From: Acrasis kona
Lineage: Eukaryota; Heterolobosea; Eutetramitea; Acrasida; Acrasidae
DNA length: 26,626 bases
Assembly (NCBI GenBank): GCA_026419775.2
Contig: JAOPGA020001704.1
Span: 1 to 26,626, forward strand
Direction: 5' to 3'
Position numbers and translations under genes: made by a program. This document shows, one piece after another, positions 9,201 to 17,401 of this stretch; the stretch's first letter is position 1, and each line of letters starts with the position of its first letter. The notes under the pieces are model-generated. The model did not search any database and was not told the DNA's origin. It saw only the letters and a list, made by a program, of their open reading frames with translations.

Positions 9201-9272
9201 GCCGGCTTAGCACAGTGGTAGTGCAATTCATTCGTAATGAATAGGTCCTGAGTTCAATCCTCAGAGTCGGCT
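9201..9272 (+). tRNA. tRNA-Thr (anticodon CGT)
   Basis: Full cloverleaf by eye. The acceptor stem gccggct/agtcggc has seven pairs (one G-T). The D arm is gcac/gtgc. The anticodon stem attca/tgaat carries loop ttcgtaa, with anticodon CGT at 9233-9235, reading the Thr codon ACG. The T arm ctgag-ttcaatc-ctcag is perfect. No intron. A run of five T (9274-9278) just after the gene is the expected Pol III terminator, and the CCA end is not encoded. Confidence 0.97.
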
Positions 9273-9575
9273 ATTTTTAAACTCTTTTATAAACCGAATC
9301 TGCATAAAAATTGTCATTAACCGTCTTCGCTTTGTTTCTGGTATTAATTGGTTACTTGATGGCAGACGTGTACGACTCTCTGTAGGTCATTATACTCATA
9401 ACTTTGATCGTCACTACTCACCTATAATAATCTTAAAAACCACACGTGATGTAGAAGCCTGGTTCACACTTAGTAAATAGTAACAGTTGTTCTCATTTTC
9501 TTATGAAATCTGTTACATCTATTTTTTTGAAAAAATTACAACAACTTCATCTTTCATTTCCGTTGTAAGGACAAA
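9273..9575. other. Intergenic between tRNA-Thr and DNase I gene
   Basis: The first bases hold the T-run terminator of the tRNA. The rest is AT-rich with no credible frame. A palindromic CACGTG (E-box/G-box core) lies at 9443-9448, 128 nt before the DNase I start; it could be a basic helix-loop-helix or bZIP site or chance. Confidence 0.4.
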
Positions 9576-10400
9576 ATGAGGTTAGTGTTGGTAGTGTTGC
9601 TCATTATTTTTCAATGTGTAATAGCAGAACCTCTTCACATTTGTTCGTTTAACATTCAAATGTTCGGTACTCACACAATGTCGAAGCCTAACGTTGTACA
9701 AATACTCACGAAGATACTTTCAAAATACCACATAATATTTATTCAGGAGATAAGGGATCACACTGATACCGCAATAGAGCAGCTCATTAAATCTATACAA
9801 AAGCAACAATCTGTAAAATTTGACTACGTAATTAGCGAAAGATTAGGACGAACTCTCTCCAAGGAGCAGTACGCGTATGTTTATGATCCTACCAGAGTCA
9901 CCATTGTATCTTCTCACCAATTCTCAGACACCATGAATTGGTTCGAAAGACCCCCTTTTTCAATCGTTTTGGGCAGCAAAACAAACCACACTAAGCAATT
10001 GTTTCTCACAGGATTACATGCAAAGCCAACAGATGCCGTCGCTGAAATCGACCACTTGGTAGATGTATACGATTCGTACAAAAAACTCATTATTAATACT
10101 GCGTATAAAAATTGGATAGTGATGGGAGACTTAAATGCCGGTGGTAGTTATGTTACTCGAGAAGGCATGAAGCATATAAGATTGCGCCAACAAACCAGTA
10201 GATTTACTTGGTTGATACCCGACGAGACAAGAACAACGGTTGCTGACCACAATCATGCTTATGACAGATTTGTCTCAACAAATCAAGTAGTTGGAAGTGC
10301 TGATGTATTTAGATATGATTTATCGATGAAAATTACAATCGAAGAAGCAAGACAAGTATCAGACCACTTCCCCATAGAAATGGTGGTTAATGATTTTTAA
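9576..10400 (+). CDS. Secreted DNase I-like endonuclease
   Basis: Endonuclease/exonuclease/phosphatase-fold DNase, 274 aa, the usual DNase I length, no intron. It starts with a clear signal peptide (MRLVLVVLLIIFQCVIA), so it should be secreted or delivered to digestive vacuoles, where it would degrade DNA from ingested prey. Catalytic motifs are all present: CSFNIQ (23-28), QEIRD with Glu58, TGLHAKP with His148, MGDLNAG with Asp185 and Asn187, DHNHAYDR (224-231), and SDHFPIEM with Asp263 and His264. The mature protein has a single cysteine (residue 23), so the stabilising disulfide of vertebrate DNase I is absent. AATAAA follows 5 nt after the stop. Confidence 0.9.
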   Translation: MRLVLVVLLIIFQCVIAEPLHICSFNIQMFGTHTMSKPNVVQILTKILSKYHIIFIQEIRDHTDTAIEQLIKSIQKQQSVKFDYVISERLGRTLSKEQYAYVYDPTRVTIVSSHQFSDTMNWFERPPFSIVLGSKTNHTKQLFLTGLHAKPTDAVAEIDHLVDVYDSYKKLIINTAYKNWIVMGDLNAGGSYVTREGMKHIRLRQQTSRFTWLIPDETRTTVADHNHAYDRFVSTNQVVGSADVFRYDLSMKITIEEARQVSDHFPIEMVVNDF

Positions 10401-10423
10401 TTTGTAATAAAATAAGGTCGATG

Positions 10424-10876
10424 TTATTTATAAAGCTTTGTTAATAAATCTAAATGTTTGTTCTGCCTCTTCCATATGGCGGTGGGTTCATCATCGCATG
10501 TTGATTGTCTAAAGTTAGTAGCATTCCACCTCAAAGCAAGAGCCAGTGGAAAATAATAAATCACCAACTGATATTACTTGCATCATTCTTCTAATGTCTT
10601 GTTGACTACCGTTTCTACAGATGTGATGAATGCTGTTGTATCCTCTGCTGTTACAACGCTTAATATCAATGTTGTGCTTTAAAAAATGTGAAGTCGATCA
10701 GACAGATCAACACCTTTGAAACAAATAAGAGGAACAAATTTTTTATTATTTTTATTTAGAAAATATCCATTCTCCCATCTCCAACAAGGCTCGTTCTTTA
10801 TTATATAGTCAATATTAAGAATATCAGCAGTCACTATTGGGTTGCGATGATTTAAAAAAGAGAGCATGTTTGACAT
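10424..10876 (-). pseudogene. Broken ankyrin-repeat gene
   Basis: Three consecutive pieces in three frames on the minus strand read like one damaged host gene. The first (10876-10679, ATG at 10876) begins MSNMLSFLNHR. The second, in another frame from about 10690 to 10580, contains a good ankyrin repeat, seen in FLKHNIDIKRCNSRGYNSIH and HHICRNGSQQDIRR. The third runs to TAA at 10424 and includes ALALRWNATNFRQ. The first change of frame lies at a run of T; a 35-nt GT...AG intron ending TTTTTTAAAG could also explain it. The second involves about 10 nt and cannot be an intron. The whole is too short for a normal ankyrin protein. A decayed copy from a repeat family is the simplest reading; an assembly error is the alternative. 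Confidence 0.5.
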
Positions 10877-10890
10877 TCATGAAAATTTGG

Positions 10891-10955
10891 CAGGAACGAA
10901 AGTTGGGGGATCGAAGATGATTAGATACCGGTACGATCGTAGTTATAACTAAACA
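10891..10955 (+). rRNA. Fragment of small-subunit (18S) rRNA gene
   Basis: The stretch reads gaacgaaagttgggggatcg then aagatgattagatacc, which is the highly conserved central 18S segment around the universal GATTAGATACC. It continues with ATCGTAGT, the eukaryotic (not bacterial or typical mitochondrial) version, after an extra 6 nt. Only about 65 nt match well; a weaker echo of the 18S motif AACTGAAACTTAAAG appears at 10977-10990. The fragment cannot work as rRNA. It lies between the broken ankyrin gene and the Rogdi gene and presumably arose by insertion of an rDNA piece. Confidence 0.75.
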
Positions 10956-11102
10956 GAGATTACAACCAACTGCATCAACTGAAACTTGAAGCGAACAATA
11001 TTCTGTTAGGCACAGTTATCTAGGGCTTCGGGTTCGAATGTAACCTCTTTCTTTTTGTTTCATATGGTCATTTTTTACCAAGTTGTCCCATTCCTTACAA
11101 AA

Positions 11103-12390
11103 ATGCAGAGATCAACCTTCTACATTGACAAACAACATGACCGTGTTGATGAAGTGGAGGCACTGAAGCTAGAAGAGCAAACGCTTCAAAGGGAGTTGCA
11201 ACACCTTCTCGCACAAGAGGTACCTACTCAATGGAGGCAGATAATATACGAACTCAATGTAAGATTCTTTGATGGTTCAGATCCTAATTTCAGAAATGTT
11301 GCTATTTGCTTGGTGGAGGGTACTTTAAAACGCAAGATGAAGATCGTAACCAACAAATGTGGGCTTTTCATCAACAACAACTAAATGCTCAACGTGCCGA
11401 GAGCGAGAAAAGGGAACAGGAACTAAAAAAACAACAAAAAAAAGAACAGCGCAGGAGGCAGGTTGAAGAGCTACGAAGGAAAAAGAGTTATGATGATTTA
11501 GACGGCCTAGATCAGGATGATTCTGATGACGAAGATGAAGAAAACATTTCTGAAACTGCCACCTCCACATCTTCAAGTACAATCATACCTACCATTGACA
11601 TCACTAGTCCCTTCCAATCAAAACCTCAAGAACAAGTACTTTTCTCGATAGACAAGGTTGCAAGAGGCTTCATCAACATTGAAGGCTACAGAATTATTAG
11701 TGGGGTTTGTAATGTAGTAAAATGTGTTCTAACGTGTTATAGAAGGTTAACATGAGAGTTCAAAAGCACAAACGTGTAATTGAAACGAGAATAGAAAAAA
11801 ATGATCCCTACCTGCTCCATCAAGTGCAACGTGCCCATCATTTCGCAGAGAATGCCATCGATAAGCTCAACAAGATCACAAACACATTGGGAGAGAACAA
11901 TTCACACAATTCCGTCGACACGCTTATACGCGCCCTTGAGGACGTCATGGCAATCATACAGCGAAGCAGAGAACAGATTGGAGTTGATTGTGGATCGACA
12001 CCTCTGAGTGGTTCTTCGTCGACAATAACAGCATCATTATCATCGACCTACAACGTGCCTCTCAACAACATTGTGCTGAAATTACAACAAGGATTTTATC
12101 CACCACTACCAACGGACGTTGTGCTGGAGTACACTGTTGAGGAGACCCGAATCAAAGTCAGCGTATACACTTTAAGCTTTGCATCATCCAAGACATTAAG
12201 CGACAATCCGAAGGGATTACGTACTTTTATCCTTCCATCCAAGCCTGGAGAGGTTTGTTGCATTAGCGAGAAATTCTCCACAGTATGTAAAGTTGCATTT
12301 TTGAGCGAGGCCCTCAAGGATATGACTGAAGCTTTTAAAAGGTGTGTAAGGTTGAGAGATAAATTACAACTGCATAGACAGTACCTATAA
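11103..12390 (+). CDS. Rogdi-like V-ATPase assembly factor (RAVE subunit), three exons
   Basis: Exons 11103-11258, 11294-11704 and 11743-12390, introns 35 and 38 nt, 404 aa. In yeast and animals the RAVE/Rabconnectin complex reassembles V-ATPase on membranes, and Rogdi (Rav2) is a subunit. The C-terminal third follows human Rogdi in order: HQVQRAHHFAENAIDKL, LIRALEDVMAIIQRSREQI, YPPLPTDVVLEYTVEETRIK with VSVYTLSF, then KVAFLSEALKDMTEAFKRC. The N-terminus (EVEALKLEEQTLQRELQHLL) matches the Rogdi start. It is over 100 residues longer than human Rogdi because of an inserted Gln/Lys/Arg-rich coiled coil and an acidic DDEDEE patch (about 65-160). ATG 11103 is preferred; an in-frame ATG at 11064 would add 13 residues. 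The identification rests on motif order read by eye. Confidence 0.78.
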
Positions 12391-12394
12391 AATG

Positions 12395-12400
12395 TTTATT
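12395..12400 (-). promoter_or_regulatory. AATAAA signal of the receptor cyclase gene
   Basis: Lies 17 nt after the cyclase stop and only 4 nt beyond the Rogdi stop on the other strand, so the two convergent 3' ends must overlap. Confidence 0.4.
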
Positions 12401-12417
12401 TTGTCATTTTGTACGAT

Positions 12418-14943
12418 CTAAAGTTCTTTGAATGGTCTCTTCCATCCTTCCTCGTACTTGCACAAAAGCGTGGGCAGTGTAAAGTCCTTGGGTTGATTGC
12501 TCTTTTCCTGCATCTCCCTACACAGTATCAAAAACTTTTGTAATACAAAATCTCTTGGGTGTTCATCTAAATAGGACTCGGCCACTTCGATAGCACCGTC
12601 AAAGTCATCATTTATTAAAAGTTGGAATCCCTTCTCACAGGGTTCGTATTTCTTGTTTTGATTAGAAGAATCCATTTGATACATCCATTCGTCATCAGCG
12701 TGTTTTGTTTGGGCCTCAACTAGTTCATAAGTAAAATCTCTATCACCCGACCCAAAATCGATGCAATCCAGTGGTCGTGTTAAGAAATTCTTTGCAGAAA
12801 TGGTCTTGGCTAACTCGTTCAATAATATTGCTGGTTCCCATTCTGATCCCAGCTTTGCCAACAACTCTGCTTTTTCGGCCACATCACCAAAAATGCAGAA
12901 CTGTCTCTTATTACTGTTTCCAATATTACCAACAAACCCATATCCAGTAGCGACTGCAATATTGATATGTATTTTATTATTACTACCGTCATCAACAATT
13001 GACTGATTAGATGGTACTGAACTTTTTTTAATGGATAAAGCCAAGTTACACGCCTCTACACAGTGATTTTTATTTACTTTTGATGCATTCCATGCAATCA
13101 CAAACTTTGTTTGATCGAAATAACAGAGATCACCTTTGGTTTTTGCAGTACACTTTATAATTTCTGCAAGTAGTTTTCCATGTTGCTGGATGAACTCAAA
13201 TGGAGATGTATTTTTAATGACACCCATAACATTATTTATATCAACAACAACAACAGAATATTCTTTATACTCCAATCCGAGAGCAAACGCTTTCGACTGG
13301 TTTTTACTAGACATGGTGCTGGGAGCATAACTTGGTTCCCTCGCTTTTAGTTGATCAACAATAGGATTCTTCGCATCGCTATGTATACTTTGACGCCGTT
13401 CAAGATCCTCTTCTTCGTGATCTAACTCTTCAAAAAAATCTCGATTTAGAATCTAAAACATTAATGTATATTGCAAAGTCATGACATACATGGTCTGGAA
13501 GAAAAGTTTTGTACTCTTTGAGTTTTTCGACCATGGACGTAAAACTGTATTGGATGGACCTAACCTCACCGAACAAAGAAAGAGATGTTCTATATTTATC
13601 AGCTCTATCTAGTTCCATTCTTTCTACGTGATGCAAGTCATCAACAATAGAGTATAGAGGTCTAATCACCAGCCATATAGCTATCCACAACCCTACTAGA
13701 ACTACAACTATAGATGCTGCACTGAGACAAGACAGGATTACAATCCACGCGTATGTACTACCGTTATTACTGGACACTGGCATTATGACGACGCTAATCC
13801 AGCTCAATCCAAAATTATCTGTAATAAAATTATATGTAACTATTGATGAGTCGACCATGATGAAACCATAGGGTGATTGGTTCGATAACAGCCCAATACC
13901 CTCAAAATTACTTCCAAATTTATCTGTTAGACGACTAATGACGCTCGTGTATCTTTTATTATTGTCAGAAGAAGCAACGACGCTAGAAGTCTGTTTATCT
14001 ATTATAATTATTTGACACTCTGCAACGGATGCACTTAATGACTGCAATTCTCCTGAAAGAAAGGAGGTAGAAGCCTCTACATATGACATGTAGTCAACCG
14101 ACCTGTTAGTTTGGTTATAGATTGGCATCATGAAATTGATGAACAATCCATCTGAAGGATCAACTACATAGGATCCTGCAAATGCAGAGTAGCGAACTGA
14201 AGTGATTTGTCCCCACAATCCTTTTGTGATGTATTTGTTAGCTACTAACAAGTTGGACATGTTATTTTGTAAAGAATAACTTGAAAGTATTCGAGAATCA
14301 CCTATAGAAATGACGCTGCTATTAACAAGAGGGGAACCAGTCCATCTGGAAACTAAATATTTGAGTTTGTTTGTTACCAAAGTGATACTGACCTTGTGTA
14401 TATGTTGTAGAACTCGATGGAGACGCTCCAATAAATTTTATATTGTTTACGTCCCTCAAATCTGCTAACAAAACCCCAATACTCTGAGAAGATGTAATGG
14501 TGCTGGCTAAGTTCATGCTATTGTACATATAGTTACTATAACTTGAGTAATCTTGGATGTTAATTAATAAACTAAGTTTTTTTGAGCTTACCATCTCCCA
14601 ACAAAGAACTTTGCTTTGCTAATAATAATGCTGAGGCGCTACTCCTTATAGTAGCTAGTTTACTTGTTATTATTGTTGACACACGACCTGCAAATTGCAT
14701 TTGAGTGTTGGCAGCTAAAGTACTAGCAGACAATCCATATACAAGGCCCCATACCGTGGATGTTAATGCTAAACTTATACACCCAACAAAAACCATAAGA
14801 AAGTAGATTGTTCGAATGGTGAAGAGTTTGTCTATGAACAAATTGCGCTTTAAGGCGACTCTCTCCAAATTTACATCACCATTGAACTCTTCATCATATT
14901 CACTCTTTGGTGTATCTGGTGGGGCTTGTGAAACTCTGTACAT
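12418..14943 (-). CDS. Membrane receptor with HAMP and class III cyclase homology domain, four exons
   Basis: Exons on the minus strand: 14943-14592, 14551-14393, 14352-13490 and 13452-12418; introns 40, 40 and 37 nt; 802 aa. Layout: cytosolic N-terminus, first membrane helix at about 46-71, extracellular sensor of about 300 residues, second helix at about 372-400, HAMP-type linker with RPLYSIVDDL, a linker ending EYKTFLPDH, a cyclase fold at about 519-690, and a TPR-like C-terminus. Naegleria-type amoebae have many proteins of this plan, which usually make cAMP or cGMP. Here the first metal Asp is present (VVVVDINN, Asp529), but the second metal site (normally GDG) reads QTK and the transition-state Asn/Arg helix reads AEKAELL, so I infer a dead or regulatory cyclase domain. 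Start: a stop lies in frame two codons upstream of ATG 14943. Confidence 0.85.
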
Positions 14944-15270
14944 CGATCAACAGGTTTTTGAAAGATTCTGTTGTATCTAGTTTTGCTTCGACAAAACCTA
15001 TTTTTGAGTTGATTATCCATAATGCTGTGGCGGCAAACCGATTCAGGAATCTGGGCATCCTACAATGGTGGTATTCTCCTGAAATATGCCGCGCACGTGG
15101 GTAGTTCATTTATTTTCTGTTCAAACTTTTTTATTTATTCAAATAAAAGTACTACTTCAAAGCAGAGCACAGCCCTAACCTACACTAGGTTCAAAAATAA
15201 AGTTAAAAAGAATCACCAAATCGGTAATTGTAATAATACTTGTTCCAAAAATAGTTTTAAAACAAAAAAC
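14944..15270. other. Divergent intergenic region, cyclase receptor / GST-like gene
   Basis: Contains both 5' flanks. Frames of up to about 85 codons are open here on both strands, but they show no protein-like features. A CACGTG palindrome lies at 15094-15099. The part next to the GST-like gene is very A-rich. Confidence 0.45.
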
Positions 15271-15921
15271 ATGTCAGCTAAAAGAGATTTGTATGAATTA
15301 GTCGATAAGAGAGGAAACAGCATCAGTCCATTCGTTTTTAGAGTTAAAGCAGTGCTTGGATACAAAGATTTAGAATATAAAACAATTCAACTTACTTTTC
15401 AGGACATTCAGACTCAAATACCTTCCATTCTCCCACTTGGAAAAAAGGAAGTTCCTATACTCGTCGAGGATACGATACCCATTCAAGATTCGGCGGCCAT
15501 TTATAAACACTTGGAGCTGAACTATCCAAATAAACCAATACCCGAAGGGCCAATCAAAAACTTTAATGAGGGCGAGCTATTCATGGCAGGCATTCCATTA
15601 TCCGTTAATATAGTAAATGTCGTAGCAGATCAAGATGTTGACTACGTTGAAAGTAAGATCAACAATTTAACCAAAAGATCATCAAAGGATTGCCTTGAAC
15701 CTGCCATTTATAATGAGGGAGTGCGTCGCTGGAGGGAAAAATGCAAGGAGATCTCAGAGTTGTTGAAAGATCATGGCGACGAGGTCACTTATACGTTGAT
15801 AACACTTGCAAGTATTGTACATTGGGTTAGCAGTATTGCAGGAGAGGAGAATACTTTTGGAGATAATGAGTTCTTGAAAAATTGGTTCACCGAATTCAAG
15901 AAGAAGGTAAATGTTAAATAA
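15271..15921 (+). CDS. Glutathione S-transferase-like protein, 216 aa
   Basis: N-terminal thioredoxin-like GST domain: ISPFVFRVKAVLGYK carries the candidate active-site Ser (SPF) at the start of helix 1, KKEVPILVED the cis-proline (VP), and IPIQDSAAIYKHLE the glutathione gamma-glutamyl contact (DS). The C-terminal half is helical (RRWREKCKEISELLKDHG) as expected for GSTs. This points to glutathione conjugation or a related glutathione-dependent reaction in the cytosol; the substrate is unknown. Length fits the family. ATG 15271 is chosen because it lies directly before the fold; the open frame upstream is low-complexity leader. The stop codon is inside AATAAA. Assignment to a particular GST class is not possible by eye. 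Confidence 0.75.
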   Translation: MSAKRDLYELVDKRGNSISPFVFRVKAVLGYKDLEYKTIQLTFQDIQTQIPSILPLGKKEVPILVEDTIPIQDSAAIYKHLELNYPNKPIPEGPIKNFNEGELFMAGIPLSVNIVNVVADQDVDYVESKINNLTKRSSKDCLEPAIYNEGVRRWREKCKEISELLKDHGDEVTYTLITLASIVHWVSSIAGEENTFGDNEFLKNWFTEFKKKVNVK

Positions 15922-15922
15922 A
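15917..15922 (+). promoter_or_regulatory. AATAAA hexamer overlapping GST-like stop codon
   Basis: The TAA stop (15919-15921) is the centre of the hexamer (AAA TAA A). Confidence 0.45.
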
Positions 15923-16081
15923 TGTTTTCTGCAAACTGGTGTCCTTAAGGGAAGTCCACCCGTTGTTTCTGTTACCAAGCACTCTAAAACTGTCTAATCA
16001 TTAAGAAACATGGTCAAGCATCAACATACTGTTGAGGATCAAATATAATTTACAGGTTGTTTATGTACATAATTTGGGTTT

Positions 16082-16087
16082 TTTATT
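16082..16087 (-). promoter_or_regulatory. AATAAA hexamer overlapping a stop codon
   Basis: Minus-strand hexamer includes the TAA stop of the Gly/Ser/Tyr-rich protein (AAA TAA A). Confidence 0.45.
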
Positions 16088-16304
16088 TATAATTACGGGT
16101 TCCTTGATTGTGGTTTTCATGGTATGAATATCCCTTATCAGAGTTGGTGTAGAAACTGTGACCCTTTCCGGTATTGTAGTAGCTTGATCCTTTGCTGCTG
16201 TCGCTGCTTCCGCTATTCTTGTAAGAGTAACCACCATCGCTATAGGATGTGTACTTGTTTCCGTAGCTGTTGTATCCTGATCCAGTAACTTGCTTCTGAC
16301 TCAT
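16083..16304 (-). CDS. Small Gly/Ser/Tyr-rich disordered protein, 73 aa
   Basis: Intronless frame from ATG 16304. The product is nearly all Gly, Ser, Tyr, Asn and Lys, with recurring aromatic spacers (YNSYGNKYTSY, GGYSYKN, GSSYYN, GHSFY, KGYSYHENHNQ). There is no signal peptide, membrane segment or folded domain. Such composition is typical of low-complexity proteins that self-associate through tyrosines, but nothing here proves that. The 5' flank is shared with the divergent Pol III subunit gene (about 100 nt), and the stop lies in an AATAAA hexamer. The low-complexity sequence is on the sense strand with a good A-rich start context (CAAAATG), so I think it is a real gene; family unknown. 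Confidence 0.6.
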   Translation of the reverse strand: MSQKQVTGSGYNSYGNKYTSYSDGGYSYKNSGSSDSSKGSSYYNTGKGHSFYTNSDKGYSYHENHNQGTRNYK

Positions 16305-16406
16305 TTTGTTTGAAAATTTGTGGAAGTAAAAATTGTGTAAATAGGTTGATTGACTTACTTGTAAACTTCAATATTTAGATTGAATCTAACAAAACACTTG
16401 GGAAGA

Positions 16407-17312
16407 ATGGCAAATGTTTCGGAACAAAAGTTATCGGAAATCATTAAATTATATGAGAGGAAGATTCTCGCAGTATGCAAAACTTTTCCAGATGTAAGTC
16501 GTAGAATATACTGTTGTCATCACACTGTTAATTAGGGTATAACGGATCCGGACCTCAGACAACACTGCCCTCTTTCTAATGCTCGTATGACCGCGATGAA
16601 TGGTCTTGTAAGTTCAGGGCGTATAAGATTATATCAAGATGGCACAACAATCATTTACAAGGAGGTGTCGCAGGAAGATGCCGCCCTGTATCATGGTTTA
16701 TCACCGGAGGATATTACGGTGCTTGAAATTATTAAAAATTCTGCAAATAAAGGAGAGTGGCAGAGTAATATCAAGTTCAAATCTAAACTTCAGCAGAAGC
16801 AGGTCACTAATATTTTAGCCAAGCTCAAAACTAAAAACATTATAAAATCTGTAAAAACAATTCATGGTAAAAAGAAAATAGTTTACATGTTGGCCTCAAT
16901 CGAGCCATCACGTGAAATAACTGGTGGCCTTTGGTACACTGGAACCGACTTCAATCTTACATTAATTCAAGACTTGCAAAAAAAAGCTTGTGGTGTCATT
17001 TGTCAAAAAAAACAATGCACTGTTAGTGATGTGCTTGGTGCTGTGAAAACAATGGGGTTGACCGATAATATTGAATTACAAGAAGAGGACATGCAAACAA
17101 TCATTGATACATTGGTGTACGATGGACTCATTGAAAAATCCTTCGATCCTAGATCTAATTTATACATTTATAAGGAAATTAAGAATTTAACTCCAGAGAA
17201 TGCCTTTTCGGAGATACCATGTTCTACTTGTCCTGTTTTTGAGCAATGTACTGAAAACGGTGATGTGAATCCACAATCATGCGTCTATTTAAAACAATGG
17301 ATTGAATTTTGA
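16407..17312 (+). CDS. RPC6: RNA polymerase III subunit RPC6 / RPC39 (POLR3F)
   Basis: Subunit of the Pol III-specific RPC3-RPC6-RPC7 heterotrimer, which opens promoters of tRNA and 5S genes in the nucleus. Two exons, 16407-16493 and 16536-17312, with a 42-nt intron (GTAAGT...TTAATTAG), 287 aa. It has tandem winged-helix domains: the first includes FPDGITDPDLRQHCPLS and AMNGLVSSGRIRL, the second TVLEIIKNSANKGEW and KIVYMLASIEPSREITGGLW, which is a family hallmark. The C-terminus has the iron-sulfur cluster cysteines Cys258, Cys261, Cys267 and Cys278 (PCSTCPVFEQC...CVYLKQWIEF). Without the intron the first 29 residues would be lost, so exon 1 is well supported. Identification is firm. Confidence 0.94.
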
Positions 17313-17401
17313 ATATTTTTGTAATGTTTTTTTGAACTTGTTTATTATTGGCGCCAAAACCATTCTCATCTTTCTACGCCTTTTGTTGTTATATATATAA
17401 A

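Noticed and set aside
14900-15109. Overlapping open frames on both strands in the cyclase/GST intergenic region
   Set aside because: No domain and no start context of note; both strands open by chance, and the cyclase frame has an upstream stop near its ATG.
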